A stretch of DNA of 14,112 nt from CALACW01 sp002431305 (lineage in GTDB: Bacteria > Bacillota > Clostridia > Oscillospirales > Acutalibacteraceae): contig CALACW010000022.1 in the NCBI GenBank assembly GCA_937890355.1, positions 1-14,112 of the forward strand, given 5' to 3'. Numbering within the stretch: position 1 is the first letter of the stretch; the number at the start of each line of letters is the position of its first letter. The notes beneath the pieces were generated by a model, which saw nothing but the letters and a program-made list of their open reading frames with translations, searched no databases and was not told the DNA's origin. Positions 1-6,915 of this stretch are shown here, piece by piece. The position numbers and the translations under genes are program-made.

Positions 1-52
1 GAACATTGAATCCTACCGCTTCGGCACAATGCGCCTTAGCGACATGATATAA
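1..52 (+). CDS. possible C-terminal end of an unidentified protein (5' end outside window)
   Basis: Reading from base 2, sixteen sense codons end at TAA (50-52) and give a peptide ending ESYRFGTMRLSDMI. The composition is protein-like, but the stretch is too short to identify or to separate from chance. The next 90 bases hold no gene; they contain an inverted repeat (66-72 with 94-100). If real, this gene converges on the minus-strand transporter operon. Confidence 0.3.
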   Translation, partial: NIESYRFGTMRLSDMI

Positions 53-65
53 TAAGAACGCAGAA

Positions 66-100
66 CAGACAGATTGAAAAAATGCGGAGCATGCTGTCTG
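66..100. repeat. inverted repeat in the intergenic region
   Basis: CAGACAG (66-72) is complementary to CTGTCTG (94-100), and a smaller nested repeat ATGC-GGA-GCAT lies at 82-92. No T-run follows on either strand, so it does not look like a standard intrinsic terminator. It may be a weak terminator or RNA-end structure for the gene ending at 52. Function unknown. Confidence 0.35.
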
Positions 101-143
101 CTATGGGATGTATGATGTAATATTCGAATATTTGATAATAAAG

Positions 144-167
144 TCCCCGAAACCGGAGTTTCGGGGA
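144..167 (-). terminator. terminator of the lysine-transporter operon
   Basis: A perfect hairpin has 10-bp arms TCCCCGAAAC/GTTTCGGGGA around a four-base loop. It lies just beyond the stop of the ATPase gene. On the minus strand it is followed by a modest U-rich stretch (CTTTATTAT), so it should end the operon, though the T-run is not strong. Confidence 0.7.
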
Positions 168-179
168 TTAATATAAAGT

Positions 180-920
180 TTATTTTGCGAGGAAGCGGGA
201 GAGAAATTCGCGGGTTTTTTCATTCTTGGGATTTGCGAAAAGCTCTTGAGGTTCGCCCTGTTCGCATATTACACCATCCGCCATGAATACGACGTGGGTT
301 GAAACGTCGCGGGCAAACGCCATTTCGTGCGTTACGACGATCATGGTAAGTCCCTCTTTTGCAAGTTTTGTCATAACGTCGAGAACCTCGCCGACCATCT
401 GCGGGTCAAGTGCGCTCGTGGGTTCGTCGAAAAGGAGAACTTCGGGTTCCATCGCAAGCGCGCGGGCGATTGCGACTCTCTGCTTCTGACCGCCGGAAAG
501 CTGTGACGGACGGGCGTTTATAAACGGCTCCATTCCGACCTTTTTAAGGTATTTCATAGCGACTTCCTTGGCTTCCGGCTTTGAACGCTTAAGCGCGGAA
601 ACCTGACCGACGATACAGTTGTCGAGCGCGGTCATATTATTGAAAAGGTTGAAGCTTTGGAACACCATGCCGACCTTTGTGCGGTACTGTGTTATCTTGA
701 TATCCTTTGAGGTGATATCCTTGCCGTGGTAGAGAATCTGACCCGAGGTAGGCGTTTCGAGCTGGTTTATACAACGGAGCATAGTGCTCTTGCCCGAACC
801 GGAGGCTCCGATTATGCTTAAAACCTCGCCCTTTTTTACACTTAAATTAATGTCCTTTAATACGGAGTGATCTCCGAACTGTTTTTGAAGGTGGACAAGC
901 TCTATAACGTTATCCGACAT
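180..920 (-). CDS. polar amino acid (predicted lysine) ABC transporter ATP-binding protein
   Basis: This is the cytoplasmic ATPase that powers amino-acid import, of the HisP/GlnQ class. The 246 residues carry Walker A GASGSGKS (38-45), Q-loop Gln88, signature LSGGQ (141-145), Walker B VLLFDE (161-166) and switch His198. The start chosen is the ATG at 918-920. It has an AAGGAGG site nine bases upstream and gives the normal family length of about 240-250; a longer in-frame version reaching 1019 would only read through the end of the permease gene. It begins one base after the permease stop, so the two are translationally coupled. It is the last gene of the operon. Family and role are firm from motifs; lysine as substrate is inferred from the riboswitch at the head of the operon. 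Confidence 0.96.
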   Translation of the reverse strand: MSDNVIELVHLQKQFGDHSVLKDINLSVKKGEVLSIIGASGSGKSTMLRCINQLETPTSGQILYHGKDITSKDIKITQYRTKVGMVFQSFNLFNNMTALDNCIVGQVSALKRSKPEAKEVAMKYLKKVGMEPFINARPSQLSGGQKQRVAIARALAMEPEVLLFDEPTSALDPQMVGEVLDVMTKLAKEGLTMIVVTHEMAFARDVSTHVVFMADGVICEQGEPQELFANPKNEKTREFLSRFLAK

Positions 921-921
921 A

Positions 922-1689
922 TTACATGTCCTCCTTTTTAATATGAATTTCGGCTTCGGAATTGCTCTGCGAACCGAATACCGTGTAATTTTCGTTTCCG
1001 TCAAGACGTTTTTCGACATATCGGAGAATTCTCGTTATCGTAAATGTAAGAATGAAGTAGATTACGCATACGATAAGGTAGGTCTGGAATGTCTGAAACG
1101 TCGATTTTTTGATAACGCCGGCGAAGAAGTAAAGCTCCGTAACGCCTATAACGTTAAGTACCGACGTATCTTTAATATTGATAACGAACTCGTTGCTTAT
1201 CGAGGGGAGTATGTTTCTCATTACCTGGGGGATGATGACCTTTAACATCGTCTGCGAATGAGTCATGCCGATACTCATTGCGCCCTCGAACTGACCGCGG
1301 TCTATCGATATGATACCGCCTCTGACGATTTCAGCCATGTACGCACCGGTATTGATAGATACTATGATAAGCCCCGAGGGGATGAGCGGGAGAGTGTTTC
1401 CGCCCGTTGCGAATGCGTAGCCCCAGTAGATAACCATTGCCTGAACCATCATGGGTGTGCCTCTGAATATCTCGACATATACGGCGATAATCGCGTTTAT
1501 GATTTTATGAAGAGCTTTGAGAACGGGATTCTTCGACTTGGGAGCCGTACGTATAACGCCCGTCAGAAGTCCGATTACAAGACCCGCGACCGTACCGATA
1601 AGGGAGATAAGCAATGTATTGCCTACGCCCTTTAAAAGCTGGGGATAATACTTGACCAGAATGTCAATTACATTTTTAAAAAATTCCAT
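922..1689 (-). CDS. polar amino acid (predicted lysine) ABC transporter permease
   Basis: This is an inner-membrane permease of the His/Glu/Gln/Arg/opine family (HisM/GlnP type), 255 residues, a little long because of a charged C-terminal extension (about 228-255, ending KKEDM). Hydrophobic segments fall near residues 23-47, 64-92, 101-118 and 202-222. The family's ATPase-docking loop is visible at about 135-155 (EGAMSIGMTHSQTMLKVIIPQ region), preceded by the conserved GAYMAEIVRGG stretch (115-125). Only one permease gene is present, so the channel is probably a homodimer. GGAG lies five bases before the ATG. It follows the binding-protein gene after a hairpin that may lower its expression, and abuts the ATPase gene. 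Confidence 0.95.
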   Translation of the reverse strand: MEFFKNVIDILVKYYPQLLKGVGNTLLISLIGTVAGLVIGLLTGVIRTAPKSKNPVLKALHKIINAIIAVYVEIFRGTPMMVQAMVIYWGYAFATGGNTLPLIPSGLIIVSINTGAYMAEIVRGGIISIDRGQFEGAMSIGMTHSQTMLKVIIPQVMRNILPSISNEFVINIKDTSVLNVIGVTELYFFAGVIKKSTFQTFQTYLIVCVIYFILTFTITRILRYVEKRLDGNENYTVFGSQSNSEAEIHIKKEDM

Positions 1690-1706
1690 GGTTACTCCGT
1701 TTCATT

Positions 1707-1740
1707 AAAACGGCAGACGCTTATTTAAAGTGTCTGCCGT
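1707..1740 (-). terminator. intercistronic attenuating hairpin between binding protein and permease
   Basis: On the minus strand ACGGCAGAC (1740-1732) pairs perfectly with GTCTGCCGT (1718-1710), followed by TTTT then AATG. The loop is AT-rich. The short T-run suggests partial termination or 3'-end protection, which would leave more mRNA for the binding protein than for the permease and ATPase. That is the usual stoichiometry for importers of this class. Confidence 0.6.
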
Positions 1741-1757
1741 CCGATAACAAATTTTAA

Positions 1758-2678
1758 TTACTTCTTAACTATAACGACAAGGTTTGAAATGTAGTAGGGG
1801 GTGGAGAAGTCGATTTCTTTCTTGCGTTCCTCCGTAGGAGACATACCGGCTACGATAGCGTCGATAGTGCCTGCGTTAACGGCGGTGATAAGAGAATCAA
1901 ATTCCATAGCGTAAACTTCGAGTTTTAATCCGAGCTTGTCAGCTACATACTTGGCAATCTGAACGTCGTAACCGTTAGCGTAAAGTCCATCCTGACCCTC
2001 GCTGCTGATGGGTACTGCGCCGAAAGTCTCGGTGTTGTCGGTCCAGTTGTAGGGCTTATAGTTGCACTCCATGCCGACTTTAAGAGTTCCGGTCGGGTTT
2101 GCTGGAGTCTCGCTCTCGAGTGCGAACTTGTCAACCGTACCGCCGTTTGAAAGAGTAACTATCTGCTCCATGAGCTGTGATTTTTGTTCCTCGGTGATTC
2201 CCGCGAGAACTTCGTTTACCTTTGCAAGAAGGTCTGAACCTTTCTTAACGCCGATAGAAACGCTTACGTCCGAATCGGTTGCGGTAAAGCCGGTATCGTT
2301 ATTTTTAAAGGGGAGGAAAGTAAGAGAAGAATCCTGCTCGGTTACGGAGTAAGCGGTGGGTTCCTCTGCGATGTAGCCGTCGATAGCCCCGGTTTTAAGC
2401 GCATTAAGAAGATCCGAGAAGTCGGGGAGAATTTCAGCCTTTACATCGGGAATCTGGTTAATTGCCTCAGCGTGGAACGTACCGGTCTGCGCGCCGATCT
2501 TCATACCCTTAAGATCCTGAATTGTCTTAGCCTGTGTTATCGAGCTTACCGAAGAAGCGGAGTTTGATACGTCTGTGTTTGTCTTATCCGTATCTGACTT
2601 ATTCCCGCATCCTGCGAATCCCGCTAAACATACGGCTCCTGCTGCCGCTAATGCCATTACTCTCTTGAATGTGTTCAT
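1758..2678 (-). CDS. amino acid (predicted lysine) substrate-binding lipoprotein with circularly permuted SBP_bac_3 fold
   Basis: This is the extracytoplasmic receptor of the importer, 306 residues. A signal peptide ends in a lipobox (FAGC, Cys24), followed by a Ser/Thr/Asn linker. The mature part has the family's halves in reversed order. Residues about 50-178 match what is normally the C-terminal part: DLKGMKIGAQTGT (55-67), a DFSDLLNALKTGAIDGYIAEEP block (86-107) and the helical SIGVKKGSDLLAKVNEVL segment (141-158). After a linker (about 180-197) comes what is normally the N-terminus: GTLKVGMECNYKPYNW (197-212), GYDVQIAKYVADKLGLKLE (236-254), AGMSPTEERKKEIDFSTPYY (277-296). The chain stops at VVIVKK, where a normal protein crosses into the second lobe. 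Each block occurs once, so this is neither a duplication nor a fragment. Glu105 sits where relatives usually have the ligand-amine-binding Asp. AGGAG precedes the start. Confidence 0.92.
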   Translation of the reverse strand: MNTFKRVMALAAAGAVCLAGFAGCGNKSDTDKTNTDVSNSASSVSSITQAKTIQDLKGMKIGAQTGTFHAEAINQIPDVKAEILPDFSDLLNALKTGAIDGYIAEEPTAYSVTEQDSSLTFLPFKNNDTGFTATDSDVSVSIGVKKGSDLLAKVNEVLAGITEEQKSQLMEQIVTLSNGGTVDKFALESETPANPTGTLKVGMECNYKPYNWTDNTETFGAVPISSEGQDGLYANGYDVQIAKYVADKLGLKLEVYAMEFDSLITAVNAGTIDAIVAGMSPTEERKKEIDFSTPYYISNLVVIVKK

Positions 2679-2705
2679 TTTTAATACAACTCCTGTTTTG
2701 TTATT

Positions 2706-2747
2706 AAAAATACAAGCCTGCGAACCCGAAATGGTATCGCAGGCTTT
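2706..2747 (-). terminator. riboswitch-controlled intrinsic terminator in the lysine operon leader
   Basis: On the minus strand AAGCCTGCGA (2746-2737) pairs perfectly over ten bases with TCGCAGGCTT (2723-2714), followed by GTATTTTTAAT. It lies between the riboswitch aptamer and the ribosome binding site of the binding-protein gene. GGCTTT (2783-2778), just after the aptamer, can pair with AAAGCC (2747-2742) at the terminator base, giving a candidate antiterminator. Confidence 0.85.
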
Positions 2748-2785
2748 GAATCAATCAAAAATTATGACGGATAACAAAAAGCCAT

Positions 2786-2957
2786 TGATAGTTCTCCACA
2801 TACGAGGTATGTGACAGTCCTGCGCCTGTTAAGCGCAGACCCAGCAGAACAACGGCGGCAAACCGGAAAATTCGCTTCGGCGGAACAGCCTTTCCTCCGG
2901 CGCCGTTTGCCGCGGCTCAAATGTCGGAGTACTATTCATATCCGCAACCTCTATCAG
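2786..2957 (-). promoter_or_regulatory. lysine riboswitch (L box) aptamer
   Basis: The minus-strand leader carries the hallmark conserved blocks of the lysine riboswitch in the right order: GATAGAGGTTGCGG (2955-2942), GGAGGAAAGGC (about 2898-2888), GCCGAAGC (2881-2874), CTGGG (2844-2840), TGTC just before a perfect CACATAC-CTC-GTATGTG hairpin (2813-2797), then GGAGAACTATC. The ends close as P1 by TGATAG/CTATCA. These match the B. subtilis lysC leader layout from memory. A terminator follows, so lysine binding is expected to stop transcription of the transporter genes. Confidence 0.93.
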
Positions 2958-2984
2958 GTGCTGCATGTCTGTATTTTTGTCTGC

Positions 2985-3013
2985 ATTATAATCCCGCTTA
3001 CGGCGTTTGTCAA
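2985..3013 (-). promoter_or_regulatory. sigma-A promoter of the lysine-transporter operon
   Basis: On the minus strand there is a perfect TTGACA (3013-3008), 17-base spacer and perfect TATAAT (2990-2985). Transcription should start near 2978, about 20 bases before the riboswitch. This leaves a leader of roughly 300 bases. Confidence 0.9.
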
Positions 3014-3116
3014 TAGGTGAAACCGTTTTTCTTGAGTTTGAACAAAAACAGACCGTAAGAAATGTTCTTAATTGTTCCTATCGCATAATAAAACGGAAGA
3101 AAAAACGCAGAATCTA

Positions 3117-3145
3117 TTGACAGCGATGTCAGAAAATTATATAAT
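3117..3145 (+). promoter_or_regulatory. sigma-A promoter of the LRR surface-protein gene
   Basis: Perfect TTGACA (3117-3122), 17-base spacer and perfect TATAAT (3140-3145), with the expected start near 3152. It is divergent from the lysine-operon promoter. The roughly 100 bases between the two promoters (3014-3116) are AT-rich and show no other clear element. Confidence 0.88.
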
Positions 3146-3182
3146 TTCTGTTGGATTTTACGATTTTGAGGGGTAATGTTCA

Positions 3183-5669
3183 ATGAAGAAAAGATTGTTA
3201 TTTATTTTTATTACCGTAATTCTGTCGGCGGTGTGCGGTTTCGGCGTTTTTGCCGCCGAGGAGGTCGTGACCGATTCGACAGGAACGTATCAGTATACGT
3301 CTTATTCGGGTTATTTTGCGAGACTTGATAAAGTTCTGACTCAGCCGGACGCTGATTTTGTAATTCCCGAAACGGTAGACGGCATTAGGGTTGACTCTCT
3401 CGGCGTTGATATATTTAAAGTTGACGACGATACGGATTACAGCGAGAGTATTATTACCGTCACGGTTCCCGATTCTCTTAGAAGCTGGAACATAGGCGCG
3501 TTCAGAAACTGCCCGAATGTTGAAAAATTCATTGTTTCCGATACCAATACGGTATTTACTACGGACGAATACGGTATTCTTTTCAATAAAGAAATGACAC
3601 ATATTCGAGAGGTTCCGAATAATATCAGCATCACCGAATATGTTATTCCGAGTACGGTTACATCGTTTTATTCGGGCTTTTTCCCTCCTCAAATCGAGAC
3701 TCTGACAATTCCCGAAAGCGTTACGGATTTTGGTCAGGACGCGGTAAAGCATAATAATCAGAACAAAGTTAAAAATCTTATTATAGAAAACTTCAGAGCA
3801 GACTGGCCTGACAGCGTTTTCTATGAGTGGAGTTCAATTGAAACCGTAACCTTAGGTGAAAAATCGGAGGTTATAAGCGCAAGTGCTTTCCGCGGCTGCG
3901 GACGCTTAAAAGAAATTAAGGGCGGGGAAAATATAAAGAAAATTGGAGACGATGCGTTTTACAACTGCGGAAATCTTACGACAGCAATTTTTGAAAATGT
4001 TGAAGAAATAGGCGAGTATGCATTCTTCTTTTGCAAGAAGCTTACGGTTGTACCCTACGGAGATAAACTAAAAAAAATGGGCAAGGATGCTTTCTCGAGC
4101 TGTTACGGGCTTGAAAGTGTTACAATTCCGGCGTCGCTTAGTGTTGTGCCTGAATTGGCGTTTTGGAACTGCGACGCTCTTAAAGAGCTCAATGTAGAAT
4201 ACGGATGTACGCAGATTGACAAACAGGCTTTCTACAGCTGTAAACTTACGGACATAATGATTTCCGGCAGCGTTAAAACTATTGGGGATGAGGCTTTTAA
4301 ATTCCAAACAGGCGGACAAATGACCATAACGCTTGAAGAGGGTGTCGAAAATATAGGAGCAGAGGCTTTTGCCTGTTTTAATGAATATTTTTACACGTCT
4401 TTTTCATTGCCGAAATCGATAAAAACGATAGGCGAAAACGCATTTGATAATCACAGGTGCAGTTCATTTACCGTACCGGAGGGCTGTAAATCAATAGCCA
4501 AGGGTGCATTTGATTCAGATAAGATTTCGGGTACTTTTACGCTGACTGTGTTAAGCCCTGACTGCGTTATTGATGATGAGGGTGTATTCCAAGGTAACAG
4601 CTGTTTTAATGCTTTATATTATGCTTATCCCGGTTCGACTGCCGAAGAGCATGTAAAAAGTCATCCCACGTATGTTGCTTATACGATGACGTCCGGCGGT
4701 GCGAGATACGGAACAAACACGTTCGTTTCACTGTGTGATGAGGGCGGACATGTTCCCGGGGAGACTTGCAGTATATATACTCGCTGTAAATACTGCGGTA
4801 TGGAAATGATGACCCATACGGACGAAAATAACGATGATATATGCGACATTTGCGGAAAATTCTGCGGAAAAATCGACGTTGAATATATAAACGGAATATT
4901 GAGAATATTCGGTGACTGCGATAATATCGACGCGTATAAAGAATTTGCGCCGTATACGAAAACGCTTATACTCGATAAAGGCGTTACGAAAGTATTGAGC
5001 GGACAGTTCGACGGGTTTGACTCAATTCGTATGATTTATATTTCCGATACGGCTGAGAGCATAGAGGATTCTGCGTTTTATGAGTGTGAAGAATTATCGA
5101 CGGTTATATTTGCCTTAGATTCGACGGTTTTGGGCGAAAACGTATTCGGCTCTGAAATTAATGTGTATATTCCGAATACGTCGGATATTAATATTGAGGA
5201 CGCGAATATGATAAAGTATACGTTTGATAATTCAACTCTTTATCTGTTAGGATTTCTGAGATCGGACATGTATACGTATCTTGATACGGTTTCGATGTTT
5301 ACGCTGATGTTTGACGATATTAAGAATGTTTACATAGACAGGTTCGAGGCTGTCGGATTTACGATTTATACGTATAATAAAGAAAACGACTCGTTTAAAC
5401 GATCCGATAAGTTTGACGAGGTTACGTTCTCTGTCATGGTTGAAACGCCTGACGGCGAGCGGAAACAGGTTTCGTATAACGACCTGGGCGAATATCTCGA
5501 CGACGGCAAGGGTACATTTTATATCATAACGGACACTGCCGACGGAAACGACCATAAGGATACTAAGGTAAGCGTTGTCGACAGAATTAATCAGACGATA
5601 AGCAGAATTCTTGCGGCGATAGTCAAACTGCTTAACAAGATATTCCTTTTTTTCTCTAAGTTTAAATAA
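3183..5669 (+). CDS. secreted BspA-like leucine-rich-repeat (LRR_5) surface protein
   Basis: This 828-residue protein has a Sec signal peptide (1-24, cleavage near VFA-AEE). Residues about 55-460 hold tandem BspA/TpLRR-type repeats, seen as the recurring pattern 'A-F-x-x-C-x-x-L-x-x-V-x-(I/L)-P' (for example AFRGCGRLKEI 235-245, AFYNCGNLTTA 258-268, AFSSCYGLESVTIP 303-316). A Cys/His segment follows with CKYCG (535-539), an HTDENNDD stretch and CDICG (554-558). A second short LRR block lies at about 595-665, then a beta-rich region. An amphipathic hydrophobic tail (801-828) ends the protein. BspA-type repeats usually act in adhesion or protein binding at the cell surface; the ligand is unknown. 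No LPXTG motif is seen, so the tail may anchor it. GAGGGG lies nine bases before the ATG. It stands alone between its own promoter and terminator. Confidence 0.93.
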   Translation: MKKRLLFIFITVILSAVCGFGVFAAEEVVTDSTGTYQYTSYSGYFARLDKVLTQPDADFVIPETVDGIRVDSLGVDIFKVDDDTDYSESIITVTVPDSLRSWNIGAFRNCPNVEKFIVSDTNTVFTTDEYGILFNKEMTHIREVPNNISITEYVIPSTVTSFYSGFFPPQIETLTIPESVTDFGQDAVKHNNQNKVKNLIIENFRADWPDSVFYEWSSIETVTLGEKSEVISASAFRGCGRLKEIKGGENIKKIGDDAFYNCGNLTTAIFENVEEIGEYAFFFCKKLTVVPYGDKLKKMGKDAFSSCYGLESVTIPASLSVVPELAFWNCDALKELNVEYGCTQIDKQAFYSCKLTDIMISGSVKTIGDEAFKFQTGGQMTITLEEGVENIGAEAFACFNEYFYTSFSLPKSIKTIGENAFDNHRCSSFTVPEGCKSIAKGAFDSDKISGTFTLTVLSPDCVIDDEGVFQGNSCFNALYYAYPGSTAEEHVKSHPTYVAYTMTSGGARYGTNTFVSLCDEGGHVPGETCSIYTRCKYCGMEMMTHTDENNDDICDICGKFCGKIDVEYINGILRIFGDCDNIDAYKEFAPYTKTLILDKGVTKVLSGQFDGFDSIRMIYISDTAESIEDSAFYECEELSTVIFALDSTVLGENVFGSEINVYIPNTSDINIEDANMIKYTFDNSTLYLLGFLRSDMYTYLDTVSMFTLMFDDIKNVYIDRFEAVGFTIYTYNKENDSFKRSDKFDEVTFSVMVETPDGERKQVSYNDLGEYLDDGKGTFYIITDTADGNDHKDTKVSVVDRINQTISRILAAIVKLLNKIFLFFSKFK

Positions 5670-5674
5670 TAATG

Positions 5675-5708
5675 AAACCGCTCGGGGCTTGAATCCGAGC
5701 GGTTTTTT
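5675..5708. terminator. bidirectional terminator between the LRR gene and the luxR-type gene
   Basis: AAACCGCTCGG (5675-5685) pairs perfectly with CCGAGCGGTTT (5695-5705), with a T-run at 5703-5708 on the plus strand. On the minus strand TTTCATTATTATTT follows, so it can also end the convergent regulator transcript. Confidence 0.9.
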
Positions 5709-5729
5709 CTGTGGGGGATATATTGTTTG

Positions 5730-6749
5730 TTATTCGCGGGTTATTACGTATTTGCTTAACTGTTTACGGCTGTCGATACCGAGTTTATTAAATATGTTTC
5801 TCAAATGTGCGCGGACGCTGTTTACGCTTATCCCTAAAAAGTCCGCGATCTCCGTATTCGTCATAGAACGCGAGGCGAGCATTGAGATATTGAATTCTAC
5901 TGCCGTCAGTTTGTCCGAAACGGTATCGCCCGTAATTTTATTATGAACCTTTACCCAGTTTTTATGATATTTCGAGGATAGTGAATGAATTGTTTTGTAT
6001 TCGTTCGGACAGTCGTATCTAAGACATTTTTCGAGCATGCCGCTCAACATTCCGCGTGTTTCGGCAAACGGCATTAAAAAACCGTCGGGCTTCGCATATT
6101 CCCACGCAAGACGGAAGTAGTATTCGGCTTTATCCGTACGGTTTAATTCCATATAACCTATACTTATGATAAGCGCGAGGTAGATTTGCGCTATCGGACT
6201 CGGTTTCTTCATGAAAATCAACGCGCACTCGGCAAGTCCTATTGCTCTGCCGACGTTTCCCGTCATTTCGAGATAGTGTGAATACGCGTAAATTGCCATG
6301 GGCTTGAGTTCCTCCGGCACGGAAAAAGCGTCGATTCCGACGGGCGGAAATTCTATTGCATTAAAATTATGGATTATTATATTAAAATAAATTGAGAGAA
6401 ATTCGGCTGTTTTCTCTAAACTCGGCGTTAATTCCGACTTTGAAATGTCGTTCGCCTGTTGTATCAGTTCAGCGATGTTTTCTGTATTATCCCCGGAAAC
6501 CGATGACAGAGCATTTATTATAAGTGCCGCGAGAACTGTGTTACGGTGTTTTATATCGACAAGAGAGTTTATTTTTTCTCCCGCTTCATTTGCGTATCCT
6601 CTGTAATAAAGCAGTTCGCTTTCACATACGGTTCGTTTTTCACTGTCCTCAATGCTTTTTACAAAATCGTCGGCATGTCCCGGGGTAAAATATCCGCCTG
6701 TTAATATGAACGGATTATGCGATTTTGTGATATTTTCGTTGTCGTTCAT
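5730..6749 (-). CDS. LuxR-family transcriptional regulator with MalT/TPR-like N-terminal region
   Basis: This is a cytoplasmic DNA-binding regulator of 339 residues. The C-terminal GerE/LuxR helix-turn-helix lies at about 279-335, with LTAVEFNISMLASRSMTNTEIADFLGISVNSVRAHLRNIF as its core (281-320; recognition helix around SVNSVRAHLRNI). Residues about 45-265 are all-helical with TPR-like features, such as AIYAYSHYLEMTGNVGRAI and AEYYFRLAWEYAKPDGF, as in the sensor region of MalT. There is no receiver domain and no Walker ATPase domain, so it is neither a standard response regulator nor a full-length MalT. The signal it senses is unknown. The ribosome site GGTGA is weak. Direct repeats GTCCGAA just upstream could be an autoregulatory site. 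It converges on the LRR gene, but nothing shows it controls that gene. Confidence 0.88.
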   Translation of the reverse strand: MNDNENITKSHNPFILTGGYFTPGHADDFVKSIEDSEKRTVCESELLYYRGYANEAGEKINSLVDIKHRNTVLAALIINALSSVSGDNTENIAELIQQANDISKSELTPSLEKTAEFLSIYFNIIIHNFNAIEFPPVGIDAFSVPEELKPMAIYAYSHYLEMTGNVGRAIGLAECALIFMKKPSPIAQIYLALIISIGYMELNRTDKAEYYFRLAWEYAKPDGFLMPFAETRGMLSGMLEKCLRYDCPNEYKTIHSLSSKYHKNWVKVHNKITGDTVSDKLTAVEFNISMLASRSMTNTEIADFLGISVNSVRAHLRNIFNKLGIDSRKQLSKYVITRE

Positions 6750-6760
6750 GCGTATTCACC

Positions 6761-6800
6761 GTCCGAAATGAATTAGTCCGAATTGACAGAAAAACGGACT
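6761..6800. promoter_or_regulatory. candidate operator upstream of the luxR-type gene
   Basis: GTCCGAA occurs at 6761-6767 and again at 6776-6782, 15 bases apart in direct orientation. An inverted copy CGGAC lies at 6795-6799, so AGTCCG/CGGACT also forms a dyad (6775-6800). The cluster sits directly before the start of the regulator. No convincing promoter was found next to it, so this is a weak call. Confidence 0.35.
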
Positions 6801-6915
6801 ATACATAATTTGTTCATATTTAATTATACATCATGTAATATTTGATATAATTCCGGTATGGAATTAACGTTAAACAGACGGCAAAATACTTTTAAAACAT
6901 TCGGAAACAAATCTG

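Noticed and set aside
82..120. A 12-codon frame (ATG at 82) near the left edge
   Set aside because: No ribosome binding site and the length is within chance.
921..1019. A longer N-terminus (33 extra residues) for the transporter ATPase
   Set aside because: The extension lies within the end of the permease gene, has no family similarity, and the internal ATG at 918-920 has a strong ribosome site.
943..1635. Long plus-strand open frames opposite the permease gene
   Set aside because: They mirror a well-supported minus-strand gene, have no ribosome site or recognisable domain, and are coding shadows.
1758..2678. The binding protein as a tandem duplication, a frameshifted gene or an assembly chimera
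   Set aside because: Each conserved block occurs once, the frame is continuous from lipobox to stop, and the break falls exactly at a structural crossover.
6783..6811. Plus-strand promoter TTGACA-17-TAATTT
   Set aside because: The -10 box is poor and no plus-strand gene follows; probably chance in AT-rich DNA.
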